Position numbers and translations under genes: made by a program. Of a stretch of 64,000 bases of DNA, positions 17,270 to 25,205 are shown piece by piece. The DNA comes from Pseudomonadota bacterium (GTDB lineage Bacteria > Pseudomonadota > Gammaproteobacteria > Xanthomonadales > SZUA-38): positions 124,001-188,000 of the forward strand of contig JBCCCR010000006.1 of assembly GCA_039033415.1 (NCBI GenBank), in the 5' to 3' direction. The stretch's first letter is position 1. Every line of letters begins with the position of its first letter. The notes under the pieces were generated by a model, which did no database searches, was not told where the DNA came from, and saw only the letters and a program-made list of their open reading frames with translations.

Positions 17270-18037
17270 TCAGATGGATTCTCCTTCAACCAGCGTGAAG
17301 ACCTCGAAACCGTCATCCGTTACGCCGATCGTGTGCTCCCACTGGGCCGAGAGGCTGCGGTCTTTGGTGACCACCGTCCAGCCGTCCGGCAAAAGCCGGG
17401 ACTGGCGCTTGCCGGCATTCACCATGGGCTCGATGGTAAACGTCATGCCGGGAATCAGCTCTTCCCGGGTTCCTGGCTGGCCGTAGTGCAGGACCTGCGG
17501 GTCCTCGTGGAAGATTTCGCCGATCCCGTGACCGCAGTACTCGCGCACCACAGAAAAGCGATTCTTCTCGACATGCGCCTGGATCGCGTGGCCAATGTCA
17601 CCCAGCCGCACACCGGGCTTGACCATTTCAATGCCGATAGTCATCGCTTCGTGAGCGACCTTACAAAGCCGTTTCGCCAGAACCCCGGTCTCACCCACGC
17701 CGAACATCTTGCTGGTATCGCCGTGAAACCCATCTTTGATCACGGTCACGTCGATGTTGACGATATCGCCATTCTTGAGCTTTTTATCACCCGGTATACC
17801 GTGGCAGATCACGTTGTTGACGGATGTGCAGATCGACTTGGGAAAGCCGCGGTAGTTAAGCGGGGCGGGAATTGCCTGCTGCTCGTTGACGATGAAGTCG
17901 TGGCAGCGCTGATTGAGCTCTTCGGTGGTGACGCCAGGCTGAACGTGAGGCTCGATCATGTGCAGCACTTCACGGGCCAGCCGACCGGCGACTCGCATCT
18001 TCTCGATTTGCTCTGGCGATTTCAGGGTGATGGACAT
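17270..18037 (-). CDS. map: Methionine aminopeptidase type I
   Basis: 255 residues starting MSITLKSPEQIEKMR at ATG 18037; a TTG 33 bases upstream only adds a non-homologous leader. The dinuclear metal site is complete: NIDVTVIKDGFHGDTSKMF with two aspartates, GHGIGEIFHEDP, FTIEPMVNAG and QWEHTIGV. It removes the initiator methionine from new proteins. It is divergent from rpsB as in many Gammaproteobacteria. The last codons (GAA GGA GAA) supply the purine-rich sequence in front of the probable CTG start of glnD. Confidence 0.97.
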   Translation of the reverse strand: MSITLKSPEQIEKMRVAGRLAREVLHMIEPHVQPGVTTEELNQRCHDFIVNEQQAIPAPLNYRGFPKSICTSVNNVICHGIPGDKKLKNGDIVNIDVTVIKDGFHGDTSKMFGVGETGVLAKRLCKVAHEAMTIGIEMVKPGVRLGDIGHAIQAHVEKNRFSVVREYCGHGIGEIFHEDPQVLHYGQPGTREELIPGMTFTIEPMVNAGKRQSRLLPDGWTVVTKDRSLSAQWEHTIGVTDDGFEVFTLVEGESI

Positions 18038-18228
18038 TGCGTCTGGGGTTGACCTTTGTGTGCTGATCAACGGGCAAAAACCGGGCGACCCGTCGCGTCA
18101 TTTCGGACGCCTATGGTAAGCAAATGCCGTCAGTCGAACCAGTACCGGGGCGCCCCAAGGCCTGCGGCACCCTGCACGAGGCGTCGGCGCCGCCGGAGAG
18201 GGTCGTGCGAAACTTGGCCAGCGCCCGC

Positions 18229-18257
18229 TTGCCCCGCTCCCGCCAGACCTCTATAAT
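18229..18257 (+). promoter_or_regulatory. Sigma70 promoter of rpsB-tsf
   Basis: TTGCCC (18229-18234), a 17-base spacer and a perfect TATAAT (18252-18257). The start point should be near 18264, directly followed by the GC-rich sequence common at growth-rate-controlled ribosomal promoters. Confidence 0.85.
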
Positions 18258-18263
18258 TCGCGC

Positions 18264-18439
18264 GCCGCGCAAAGCTGCGCGGTAAATTCACACGCAGGCC
18301 GACACGTGCAGCGGGGTGCCCGACGCCAGCTTAATGGCAATACAACGGGTTGCTGCATGGGGTCTGCGGAGGACTAACCCAGAGGATCATCGACTGCCGA
18401 CCGCAGGGCGATGCCTCGCGTCATGAAAGGTAAGACAAC
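18264..18439 (+). promoter_or_regulatory. Structured 5' leader of rpsB (candidate S2 autoregulatory element)
   Basis: About 176 bases lie between the predicted start point and the rpsB ATG, long for a ribosomal gene. A 7-bp hairpin (CCGCGCA 18265-18271, TGCGCGG 18276-18282) stands at the 5' end, and CTGCGG (18364-18369) can pair with CCGCAG (18401-18406) close to the start codon. In E. coli the rpsB leader is conserved and binds S2 to repress rpsB-tsf; this leader is in the same place and of similar size. Identity with that element is inferred from position and folding. Confidence 0.55.
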
Positions 18440-19531
18440 ATGCCTAGTATTAGCATGCGCCAGATGCTCGAAGCCGGCGTACACTTCGGTCACCAGACCC
18501 GCTACTGGAATCCCAAGATGGCCCCGTTCATCTTCGGAGCCCGTGGCAAGATTCACATCATCAACCTGGAAGAATCCCTTCCGCTGCTGAAAGACGCGCT
18601 GAACTTCATCAGCGGCGTCGCTGCGCGCCGCGGCCAGATCATGTTTGTGGGCACCAAGCGCGCCGCCCGCAGCGTGGTTCGCGAAGAGGCTGTGCGCTGC
18701 GGCGTATCACACGTGTCGCACCGCTGGCTCGGTGGCATGCTGACCAACTTCCGCACCGTCAAGCAGTCGATCAAGCGGCTCAAGGAGCTCGAAGAGATGG
18801 CCGGCGACGGATCGTTCGAGCGCCTGATCAAGAAAGAGGTGCTGTCGCTGACCCGCGAGCGCGACAAGCTCGAGCAGAGCCTGGGCGGCATCAAAGACAT
18901 GAACGGCCTGCCTGACGCCTTGTTTATTGTGGACGTTGGCTACGAGAACATCGCGGTGCAGGAAGCGCGCAAGCTCGGGATTCCGATTGTCGGGATCGTC
19001 GACACCAACAACGACCCGGACGAGGTCGACTACGTCATCCCCGGCAACGACGATGCCATCCGCGCGATTACGCTCTACACGCAGCTCGTGGCTGACGCGG
19101 TCCTGGAAGGTCGAGCGTCTGTGCCCCAGGCCGAGGAAGGGTCCGACGAGTTTGTCGAGCTCGACGCTGACGGTAAGCCGGTCAAGGCCGCTAAGCCTGC
19201 ACGCAAGAAGACGCCTCGGAAGAAGACGGCCAGCAAGCCGAAGACGGTGAAAGCTGACGCCGAGGAAGCCGCTGCCCCGGAGGCCACCAAAGAGGCTGAA
19301 GCAGCCGCTGAAGCTGCGCCGGAACCGGCCGCTGCTGAAGGCGATGCGCCGGCCGAAGCAGAGGCGAGCGCCGACGCACCAGCCGAGGCTGCCGCTGAGG
19401 CGCCCAAGGCTGATGCAGAGGAAGCTGCCGAGCCTAAGCAGGCAAAGAAGACCACCAAGAAAAAAGTGGCTAAGAAAACCGCCGCGAAGAAGACGGCCGC
19501 CAAGAAAGCTGAAGCTGACGACGACGCCTGA
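18440..19531 (+). CDS. rpsB: 30S ribosomal protein S2 with long C-terminal extension
   Basis: 363 residues, about 120 more than the E. coli protein (241). The S2 core (residues 1 to about 230) is canonical: [45 protein letters not shown]. From about residue 240 the protein continues as a low-complexity tail: a Lys/Arg block, a long Ala/Glu block and a final Lys/Ala block resembling histone H1 or the AlgP family. The tail stays in frame to the stop and uses the same codons as the core, so it is not a sequencing artefact. AAAGG precedes the ATG. First gene of rpsB-tsf-pyrH. Confidence 0.97.
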   Translation: MPSISMRQMLEAGVHFGHQTRYWNPKMAPFIFGARGKIHIINLEESLPLLKDALNFISGVAARRGQIMFVGTKRAARSVVREEAVRCGVSHVSHRWLGGMLTNFRTVKQSIKRLKELEEMAGDGSFERLIKKEVLSLTRERDKLEQSLGGIKDMNGLPDALFIVDVGYENIAVQEARKLGIPIVGIVDTNNDPDEVDYVIPGNDDAIRAITLYTQLVADAVLEGRASVPQAEEGSDEFVELDADGKPVKAAKPARKKTPRKKTASKPKTVKADAEEAAAPEATKEAEAAAEAAPEPAAAEGDAPAEAEASADAPAEAAAEAPKADAEEAAEPKQAKKTTKKKVAKKTAAKKTAAKKAEADDDA

Positions 19532-19571
19532 TTCGGGCGCGTCGGCAATCTAAACAAACGGAGAAACGATC

Positions 19572-20447
19572 ATGGCTGTACCAGCCAAACTGGTCAAAGA
19601 ACTGCGCGAGCGCACCGGCGCTGGCATGATGGAGTGCAAGAAAGCACTCGTGGAAACCGACGGTGATCTGGAAGCAGCCGCCGAACACCTGCGAAAGACG
19701 GGTCTGGCCAAAGCGGACAAGAAAGCCGGTCGAGTTGCAGCTGAAGGGCAGATTGTCACGGCCACCAGCAGCGACCGCGCCGTGCTGGTGGAGGTGAACA
19801 GCGAAACTGACTTCGTCGCGAAAGACGACAACTTCCTCGGGTTTGCTGACGAAGTTGCACAGGCGGCGCTCGGCGGCGCCGAGGACGTGACTGCCCTGAT
19901 GGCCCTGCCTGCGGGCGGCGCCGCGACCCTCGAGGAAGCACGGCAGGCACTGGTTGCGAAGATCGGCGAAAACATCCAGGTTCGACGCCTCGCAGGGATT
20001 GCCGGTCAAGACGTGGTCGGCAGCTACATCCACGGTGGTCGAATCGGCGTGCTGGTCGCGCTGGAAGGCGGTTCTGACGAGCTGGCCAAAGACGTGGCGA
20101 TGCATATCGCGGCGACCAATCCAGCCTACATCAGCGCCGACGACGTGCCTGAGGCTGAGGTGGCAAAAGAGAAAGAGATCCTTGTCGCCCAGGCCGCCGA
20201 ATCTGGCAAGCCTCCGGAGATCATCGAAAAGATGGTTGGCGGCCGGCTCCGCAAGCACCTGGCTGAGATCACGCTGCTCGGGCAGCCTTTTGTCAAAGAC
20301 CCCGATCAGACCGTGGAGAAGCTGCTCAAGCAACACGCCGCGAAGGTGGTCGAGTTTCATCGGCTGGAGGTGGGCGAAGGCATCGAAAAGGTCGAAGAAA
20401 ATTTCGCTGAGGAAGTGCGCAAGCAGCTGGGCGACGACAACACCTGA
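19572..20447 (+). CDS. tsf: Translation elongation factor Ts
   Basis: 291 residues (E. coli 283). The N-terminal UBA-like domain ([19 protein letters not shown]) is followed by the [12 protein letters not shown] motif (the TDFV loop that opens the EF-Tu nucleotide site), the two core subdomains and the C-terminal module with [16 protein letters not shown]. It exchanges GDP for GTP on EF-Tu. Forty bases after rpsB, with CGGAGAAACGATC before the ATG; its stop overlaps the pyrH start. Confidence 0.98.
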   Translation: MAVPAKLVKELRERTGAGMMECKKALVETDGDLEAAAEHLRKTGLAKADKKAGRVAAEGQIVTATSSDRAVLVEVNSETDFVAKDDNFLGFADEVAQAALGGAEDVTALMALPAGGAATLEEARQALVAKIGENIQVRRLAGIAGQDVVGSYIHGGRIGVLVALEGGSDELAKDVAMHIAATNPAYISADDVPEAEVAKEKEILVAQAAESGKPPEIIEKMVGGRLRKHLAEITLLGQPFVKDPDQTVEKLLKQHAAKVVEFHRLEVGEGIEKVEENFAEEVRKQLGDDNT

Positions 20448-21169
20448 TGGCGGACGCTGAGCCTCTGAAGTACCGGCGTATCCTGCTTAAGCTCAGCGGC
20501 GAAGCGCTGCTGGGCAATGAGGATTACGGCATTGACCCGCTGGTGATTCAGCGGCTCGCCCGGGAAGTCCGGGAGGTGGCAGCGCTCGGGGTGCAGGTCG
20601 GCATTGTCATCGGAGGGGGAAACATCTTCCGTGGCGCCGGCCTCGCCGCCGCCGGCATGGATCGCGTCACCGGTGACCACATGGGCATGCTGGCGACCGT
20701 CATCAACGCGCTGGCGATGCAGGATGCGCTCGAAAAAATCTCGGTCACGGCGCGCGTGATGTCGGCGATCAAGATCAACGAGGTCTGCGAGGACTACATT
20801 CGCCGGCGAGCGATCAGGCATCTGGAAAAGGGCCGCGTGGTGCTTTTTGCGGCAGGCACCGGGAATCCCTTCTTCACCACCGACTCCGCCGCCAGCCTCC
20901 GCGCGGTGGAAATCGGCGCTGATCTGGTGCTAAAGGCAACAAAAGTTGACGGAATTTATTCCGCAGACCCGCTATCCAACCCTAACGCCGAGCGGTTTGA
21001 ACGGCTATCCTACGACGAGGTGATTCAAAAAGATCTGCGGGTCATGGACACCTCGGCGATTGTCCTGTGCCGAGACCAGTCGGTGCCTTTAAGAATTTTT
21101 GACATCAATAACGCTGGCGCCCTGCTGCGGATCATGCAGGGAGAGCCGATCGGCACGCTGGTCGCCTAA
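20447..21169 (+). CDS. pyrH: UMP kinase
   Basis: 240 residues of the amino-acid-kinase fold family: [15 protein letters not shown] at the N-terminus, [13 protein letters not shown], and [17 protein letters not shown] for nucleotide binding, then [16 protein letters not shown]. It makes UDP from UMP as a hexamer, inhibited by UTP. The ATG overlaps the tsf stop by one base (TGATG), so it belongs to the rpsB operon. Confidence 0.98.
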   Translation: MADAEPLKYRRILLKLSGEALLGNEDYGIDPLVIQRLAREVREVAALGVQVGIVIGGGNIFRGAGLAAAGMDRVTGDHMGMLATVINALAMQDALEKISVTARVMSAIKINEVCEDYIRRRAIRHLEKGRVVLFAAGTGNPFFTTDSAASLRAVEIGADLVLKATKVDGIYSADPLSNPNAERFERLSYDEVIQKDLRVMDTSAIVLCRDQSVPLRIFDINNAGALLRIMQGEPIGTLVA

Positions 21170-21250
21170 ACGCGGCCAACCACGGCAGGCGGTGCCCTGC
21201 CCGCAATTTGCTAGACTGGCGAGATATTTTTGCCATGGGAGGCTTTCAAC

Positions 21251-21808
21251 ATGCTCACGGAGATTCAGGCAGACGCTGAAAAGAGGATGACTCAAGCCGT
21301 TGAGCACCTGAAGGTAGAGCTCACCAAGATTCGCACCGGCCGCGCCCATACCAGCCTGCTGGACCACCTCAAGGTGGATTATTACGGCAGCGACGTGCCC
21401 CTTTCTCAGGCCGCCTCCGTTTCCATCAGCGACGCCAGGACGTTGACGGTGCAGCCCTGGGAAAAAGATATGGTGGCGAAGATCGAAAAAGCGATCATGG
21501 AGTCCGACCTGGGTCTCAACCCCAACACGGCGGGAACCACGATCCGCATTATCCTGCCACCGTTGACTGAAGAGCGGCGCAGAGAGCTGACCAAAGTGGT
21601 CGGCCACGAGGGAGAAAACGCCAAGATTGCGGTTCGGAACGTTCGCCGCGATGCGATCTCCATGGCGAAAGACCTCCAGAAGGAAAAAGAGATCGGCGAA
21701 GATGATGAGCGTCGCGCTGAATCCGAGATCCAGCAGCTCACCGACCGGTTTGTGGCTCAGATCGATGAGGTCGTCAAAGCCAAAGACGCCGAGCTGATGG
21801 AAATCTGA
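21251..21808 (+). CDS. frr: Ribosome recycling factor
   Basis: 185 residues. Start MLTEIQADAEKRM follows GGGAGG by 7 bases; an ATG 21 bases upstream is not homologous. The long three-helix bundle is marked by TEERRRELTK and the C-terminal RRDAISMAKDLQKEKEIGEDDERRAESEIQ. With EF-G it splits post-termination ribosomes. An 81-base gap after pyrH leaves room for its own promoter, but none is convincing. Confidence 0.98.
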   Translation: MLTEIQADAEKRMTQAVEHLKVELTKIRTGRAHTSLLDHLKVDYYGSDVPLSQAASVSISDARTLTVQPWEKDMVAKIEKAIMESDLGLNPNTAGTTIRIILPPLTEERRRELTKVVGHEGENAKIAVRNVRRDAISMAKDLQKEKEIGEDDERRAESEIQQLTDRFVAQIDEVVKAKDAELMEI

Positions 21809-21827
21809 GCAAAGGTCTCAACCCGCC

Positions 21828-22553
21828 GTGAATCTTCCCCGCCACATCGCGATCGTCATGGACGGAAATGGCCGCTGGGCGCAAAGCCGCCGCCGGCCGA
21901 GGTCCTTTGGACATCAGGCAGGCGTCAAGGCCGCCCGCGAGGTGGTCCGTGTGTGCGCGGAACGCCGTATCGAGGCGCTCACGCTCTTCGCTTTCTCCAG
22001 CGAGAACTGGAACCGGCCCGCCAACGAGGTCAGCCGCCTGATGGATCTGTTCATGCGCTCGCTCAATCGCGAAGTGGACGAGCTGCATGGTAATAAGGTG
22101 CGACTGCGGTTCATCGGTGACCTCACCGCCTTTTCTCCTGACCTGCGTCACGGCATGGCGCTCTCCGAACGCAAGACGGAAGCCAACGACGGCTTGACGC
22201 TTTCCATCGCCGTAAATTATGGCGGCCGCTGGGACGTCGCGCAGGCCGCCCGGAAGCTGGCGGAGCAGGTGGCACGCGGCGAAATGGCACCGGAAGAGAT
22301 CGATGAACGCAGCCTGCAAGCCGAGTTTGCCCTGGCTGACCTGCCCTCACCCGACCTGCTGATTCGCACCGGCGGTGAACAGCGCATCAGCAATTTCCTT
22401 CTCTGGCAGCTCGCCTATACGGAGCTTTATTTCTGCGAGACGCTGTGGCCGGATTTCGGCCCGGCACAGCTTCAGCTGGCGCTAGACGACTACGCGTCTC
22501 GGCAGCGCCGCTTCGGTCGTGTCCCGACGCCAAAACAGGTGGGCAACGGGTGA
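21828..22553 (+). CDS. uppS: Undecaprenyl diphosphate synthase (cis-prenyltransferase)
   Basis: 241 residues from GTG 21828. The catalytic P-loop-like segment HIAIVMDGNGRWAQSR carries the Mg-binding Asp; FSSENWNRP, NYGGRWD and the C-terminal DLLIRTGGEQRISNFLLWQ are all present. It makes the C55 carrier lipid for peptidoglycan and LPS O-antigen. It follows frr by only 19 bases, so dxr, which sits here in E. coli, is absent from this position. Confidence 0.97.
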   Translation: MNLPRHIAIVMDGNGRWAQSRRRPRSFGHQAGVKAAREVVRVCAERRIEALTLFAFSSENWNRPANEVSRLMDLFMRSLNREVDELHGNKVRLRFIGDLTAFSPDLRHGMALSERKTEANDGLTLSIAVNYGGRWDVAQAARKLAEQVARGEMAPEEIDERSLQAEFALADLPSPDLLIRTGGEQRISNFLLWQLAYTELYFCETLWPDFGPAQLQLALDDYASRQRRFGRVPTPKQVGNG

Positions 22554-22559
22554 CCCTGG

Positions 22560-22602
22560 CCTGTCGCTCTGCCGGCTGAGGCCGGCAAACCCATCTGACA
22601 GG
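22560..22602 (+). promoter_or_regulatory. Two-tier hairpin between uppS and cdsA
   Basis: The 57-base gap is almost filled by a nested fold: outer stem CCTGTC (22560-22565) with GACAGG (22597-22602), inner stem TGCCGGC (22570-22576) with GCCGGCA (22581-22587) around a TGAG loop. There is no T-run, so it is not an intrinsic terminator. The AGG of the outer stem is the only Shine-Dalgarno-like sequence before the TTG start of cdsA, so folding might limit its translation. Function inferred only. Confidence 0.45.
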
Positions 22603-22610
22603 TTAATCGC

Positions 22611-23441
22611 TTGGAACTCCTCGTCCGCGTTATCTCCGCGCTGGTGTTTGCACCGGCGATGCTGGCGATCGTCTGGTATGCCGATGAAGCGCAGTACGCC
22701 TTTTTTGTCGCGGCGCTCGGCGCTGTCGGAGGCTGGGAGTGGGGCCGCCTCGCCGGTAGTGAAAACCCCGCGACGCGCGCCTTGCTGGGAGCGTTGGTCG
22801 CTGGCGCCGTGCTGGCGCTGGTGCTGTTGGCTGACCATGCGTGGACGCCGATCGTCATATCCCTGGGTATGCTCATCTGGCTTCTCAATCTCTGCTGGCT
22901 GGCACAAACCCAGTTTCTGAGCGCGCCTGACGGTGCGGCGCGACTGATCAAGCTGGCGCTGGGTTTCATGGTCCTGGTGGCGGCCGCAACGAGCCTTTCC
23001 CGCATCCACCAATTCGCCTACGGGGTGGGCCTGACAATCGTATTCCTGCTGATTATTTGGGCCGCCGACGTTGGTGCCTACGCTGCCGGTCGGCTGTTCG
23101 GCCGCCACAAGCTGGCGCCCACCATCAGTCCCGGCAAGACCTGGGAAGGGGTGTTGGGCGGGCAGCTGCTCGTGGCGGCGGCCTGCGCCGCGCTGCTGAG
23201 GTATCTACCCGAAGCCATGATCGACGAAGTGCAGCTTGGGGCCTGGCTTTTTTTGTTGGCCGCAGTGACCGCCGCGATCTCTGTGGTGGGCGATCTCTTT
23301 ATCAGCGTACTTAAGCGCCAGCGGCAGCTCAAAGACACCGGCCGCGTCATCCCGGGCCACGGCGGAATTCTCGACCGGTTCGACAGCGCGTTTGCCGCTG
23401 CGCCGTTTTTCCTTTGTGGTCTATTGCTGACGAGGTGGTAG
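22611..23441 (+). CDS. cdsA: Phosphatidate cytidylyltransferase (CDP-diacylglycerol synthase)
   Basis: 276 residues from a TTG start, with about eight membrane helices and the C-terminal CdsA signature SVVGDLFISVLKRQRQLKD followed by GRVIPGHGGILDRFDS. It makes CDP-diacylglycerol from phosphatidate and CTP for phospholipid synthesis in the inner membrane. The start codon is weak and the preceding hairpin may hide its binding site. In Pseudomonas and Xanthomonas the next gene is dxr; here it is rseP. Confidence 0.95.
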   Translation: MELLVRVISALVFAPAMLAIVWYADEAQYAFFVAALGAVGGWEWGRLAGSENPATRALLGALVAGAVLALVLLADHAWTPIVISLGMLIWLLNLCWLAQTQFLSAPDGAARLIKLALGFMVLVAAATSLSRIHQFAYGVGLTIVFLLIIWAADVGAYAAGRLFGRHKLAPTISPGKTWEGVLGGQLLVAAACAALLRYLPEAMIDEVQLGAWLFLLAAVTAAISVVGDLFISVLKRQRQLKDTGRVIPGHGGILDRFDSAFAAAPFFLCGLLLTRW

Positions 23442-23715
23442 GGTCCTGGGCTAGAAGAGGGTCGCTTTTCAGACCGCGTTAGCGCCAATAATAAGGTGCA
23501 CCGCTCCGGCACTGGCCGGCGTCGACGGTTTCTTCAACCGTTTCGACCGACACTCAAGCCTGGTGCCTGGACGTTAAGTGAGGCCGAGGGGTATCCCGGC
23601 CGATGATTCAGAGCGGCGTCTAACTGGCTCCGCTGAGGTCACTCCAACCGATGGCCTATTGAAAAGTGGCGTCATGGGGCTTAAGAACTACAACAGATCA
23701 TAGGAAGTGCAAGGC
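23442..23715. other. 274-bp gap where dxr stands in relatives
   Basis: No open frame of coding character and no recognisable dxr remnant (no GSTGSIG motif in any frame). A small hairpin ACGGTT-TCTTC-AACCGT lies at about 23527-23543. AGGA at 23702-23705 is the probable binding site for rseP. The rest shows nothing clear; a promoter for rseP-bamA may lie here. Confidence 0.6.
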
Positions 23716-25071
23716 ATGGGTGAATTTCTCGGCTCGGTCTGGTGGCTGATTGTGGCGTTAGGCCTTCTGGTCACGTTTCACGAGTTTGGTCACTACTGGG
23801 TGGCTCGCCGTTGCGGCGTCAGGGTTTTGCGGTTTTCCGTCGGCTTTGGTGCGCCCCTGATGCGGCGTGTGGGGCGCAACGGCACCGAGTGGGTGCTGGC
23901 CGCGCTGCCCCTCGGCGGTTACGTCAAAATGCTCGACGAGCGCGAAACGCCAGTGGCGGCCGTCGAGCGGCACGAGTCTTTTAACGCCAAATCGCTGGGC
24001 CAACGCTCGGCGATCATCGCTGCCGGCCCGATTTTTAACCTCTTTTTTGCACTGTTCGCCTTCTGGCTGATGTTTATGGTCGGCGTTTCGGAGCTCCGGC
24101 TCCTGCTCGGCGACACCAGCGGTCTGGCGGCGCGGGCGGGGCTCCAGCGTGGTGACCAGGTGGTTGCCGTCGACGGCAACGAGACCCAGACGCTGACGCA
24201 TGCCAGCATCGAACTCCTCGGCCACGCGCTGGACCGACGCGACGTGACCATCGTCGCTGAAGACGCGGCGGGCCGGCAGCGAACGGTTGAGCTCGAGCTT
24301 TCCCGGCTGCCGGACGACTTCAACGAAGAAAAGCTGCTGGAGGAGACCGGTCTGAACCTGCACACTTCTCGAGGTCGACCCTTTATCGACCGGGTTATCG
24401 AGGGTGACGCGGCTGATCAGGCGGGCATCCAGGCCGGTGATCTGATCCTTACTGTCGGGGGTGACCCGGTCAGCACCTCGCTGGCCCTGTCGGAGGCGGT
24501 GCAGCGTCACGCCAGACCCGACGAGGCGCTGGAGGTTGTCGTCAGACGGGGGGAGACGCGGATGCGCTTTGACGTGCAGCCTCAGCTGACGGGCCGTGGC
24601 GAAGAGCAGCGATATGTGCTCGGTCTCTACCCCTACGACCCCGAAGACAAGCGTTTTTGGACGATTTTTCAGTACGGACCGCTGGAGTCCGTTGGCGCAG
24701 CCTTCTCAGAAAGCTATCGCATCACCACCGCAACCGTGGGGCTGATCGGGCGCATGTTGACCGGTTCTGCATCCCTCAAGAATCTTTCCGGACCAATCTC
24801 CATTGCACAATACGCCCGGGATTCCGCGCGCCTTGGCCTGTCCCGCTTTCTCTTTTTCCTGGGCGTGCTGAGCCTGTCGCTGGCTATTCTGAACTTTCTG
24901 CCCATACCGATGCTCGACGGCGGTCAGCTGTTCTATAACCTAATTGAATGGGGCACCGGTAAACCGGTTTCCGAAAGAGTCCAGATCGCCGGCCAATACG
25001 TCGGGCTGACGATGCTGTTTGGCCTGATGACGCTCACCTTTTATAACGATATTTTACGATTAATGTCGTAG
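23716..25071 (+). CDS. rseP: Site-2 intramembrane metalloprotease RseP
   Basis: 451 residues from ATG 23716 (a GTG three codons earlier sits too close to AGGA). Zinc-binding HEFGH in the first membrane helix (about residue 22), a second metal ligand region LNFLPIPMLDGGQL near the C-terminus, and two PDZ domains between (around LAARAGLQRGDQV and AADQAGIQAGDLIL). RseP makes the second cut in the anti-sigma-E factor RseA and clears signal peptides. Stands before bamA as in other Gammaproteobacteria. Confidence 0.97.
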   Translation: MGEFLGSVWWLIVALGLLVTFHEFGHYWVARRCGVRVLRFSVGFGAPLMRRVGRNGTEWVLAALPLGGYVKMLDERETPVAAVERHESFNAKSLGQRSAIIAAGPIFNLFFALFAFWLMFMVGVSELRLLLGDTSGLAARAGLQRGDQVVAVDGNETQTLTHASIELLGHALDRRDVTIVAEDAAGRQRTVELELSRLPDDFNEEKLLEETGLNLHTSRGRPFIDRVIEGDAADQAGIQAGDLILTVGGDPVSTSLALSEAVQRHARPDEALEVVVRRGETRMRFDVQPQLTGRGEEQRYVLGLYPYDPEDKRFWTIFQYGPLESVGAAFSESYRITTATVGLIGRMLTGSASLKNLSGPISIAQYARDSARLGLSRFLFFLGVLSLSLAILNFLPIPMLDGGQLFYNLIEWGTGKPVSERVQIAGQYVGLTMLFGLMTLTFYNDILRLMS

Positions 25072-25205
25072 CTTCGGCCTCGCCAGCCGGCACGGCAGGA
25101 AATCGCGCTGAACACCACAACTGTGGGCCCAGGCAGGGTAAACTGCGCACCGTTGCAGGCGGCCTTAGGTAAAACGAGGGCGTGACTAGAAAGGTGTTGC
25201 AGAAA

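Larger units (their letters stand above)
18038..18439. other. 402-bp divergent intergenic region map/rpsB
   Basis: Holds the rpsB promoter and leader (separate entries) in its right half. The left half (18038-18228) must contain the map promoter, but no convincing -35/-10 pair was seen on the minus strand. No open frame with coding character was found here. Confidence 0.7.

Noticed and set aside
19191-19531. Separate gene or frameshift in the low-complexity end of rpsB
   Set aside because: The tail continues in the rpsB frame with the same codon usage up to one stop; other frames give only shadow translations.
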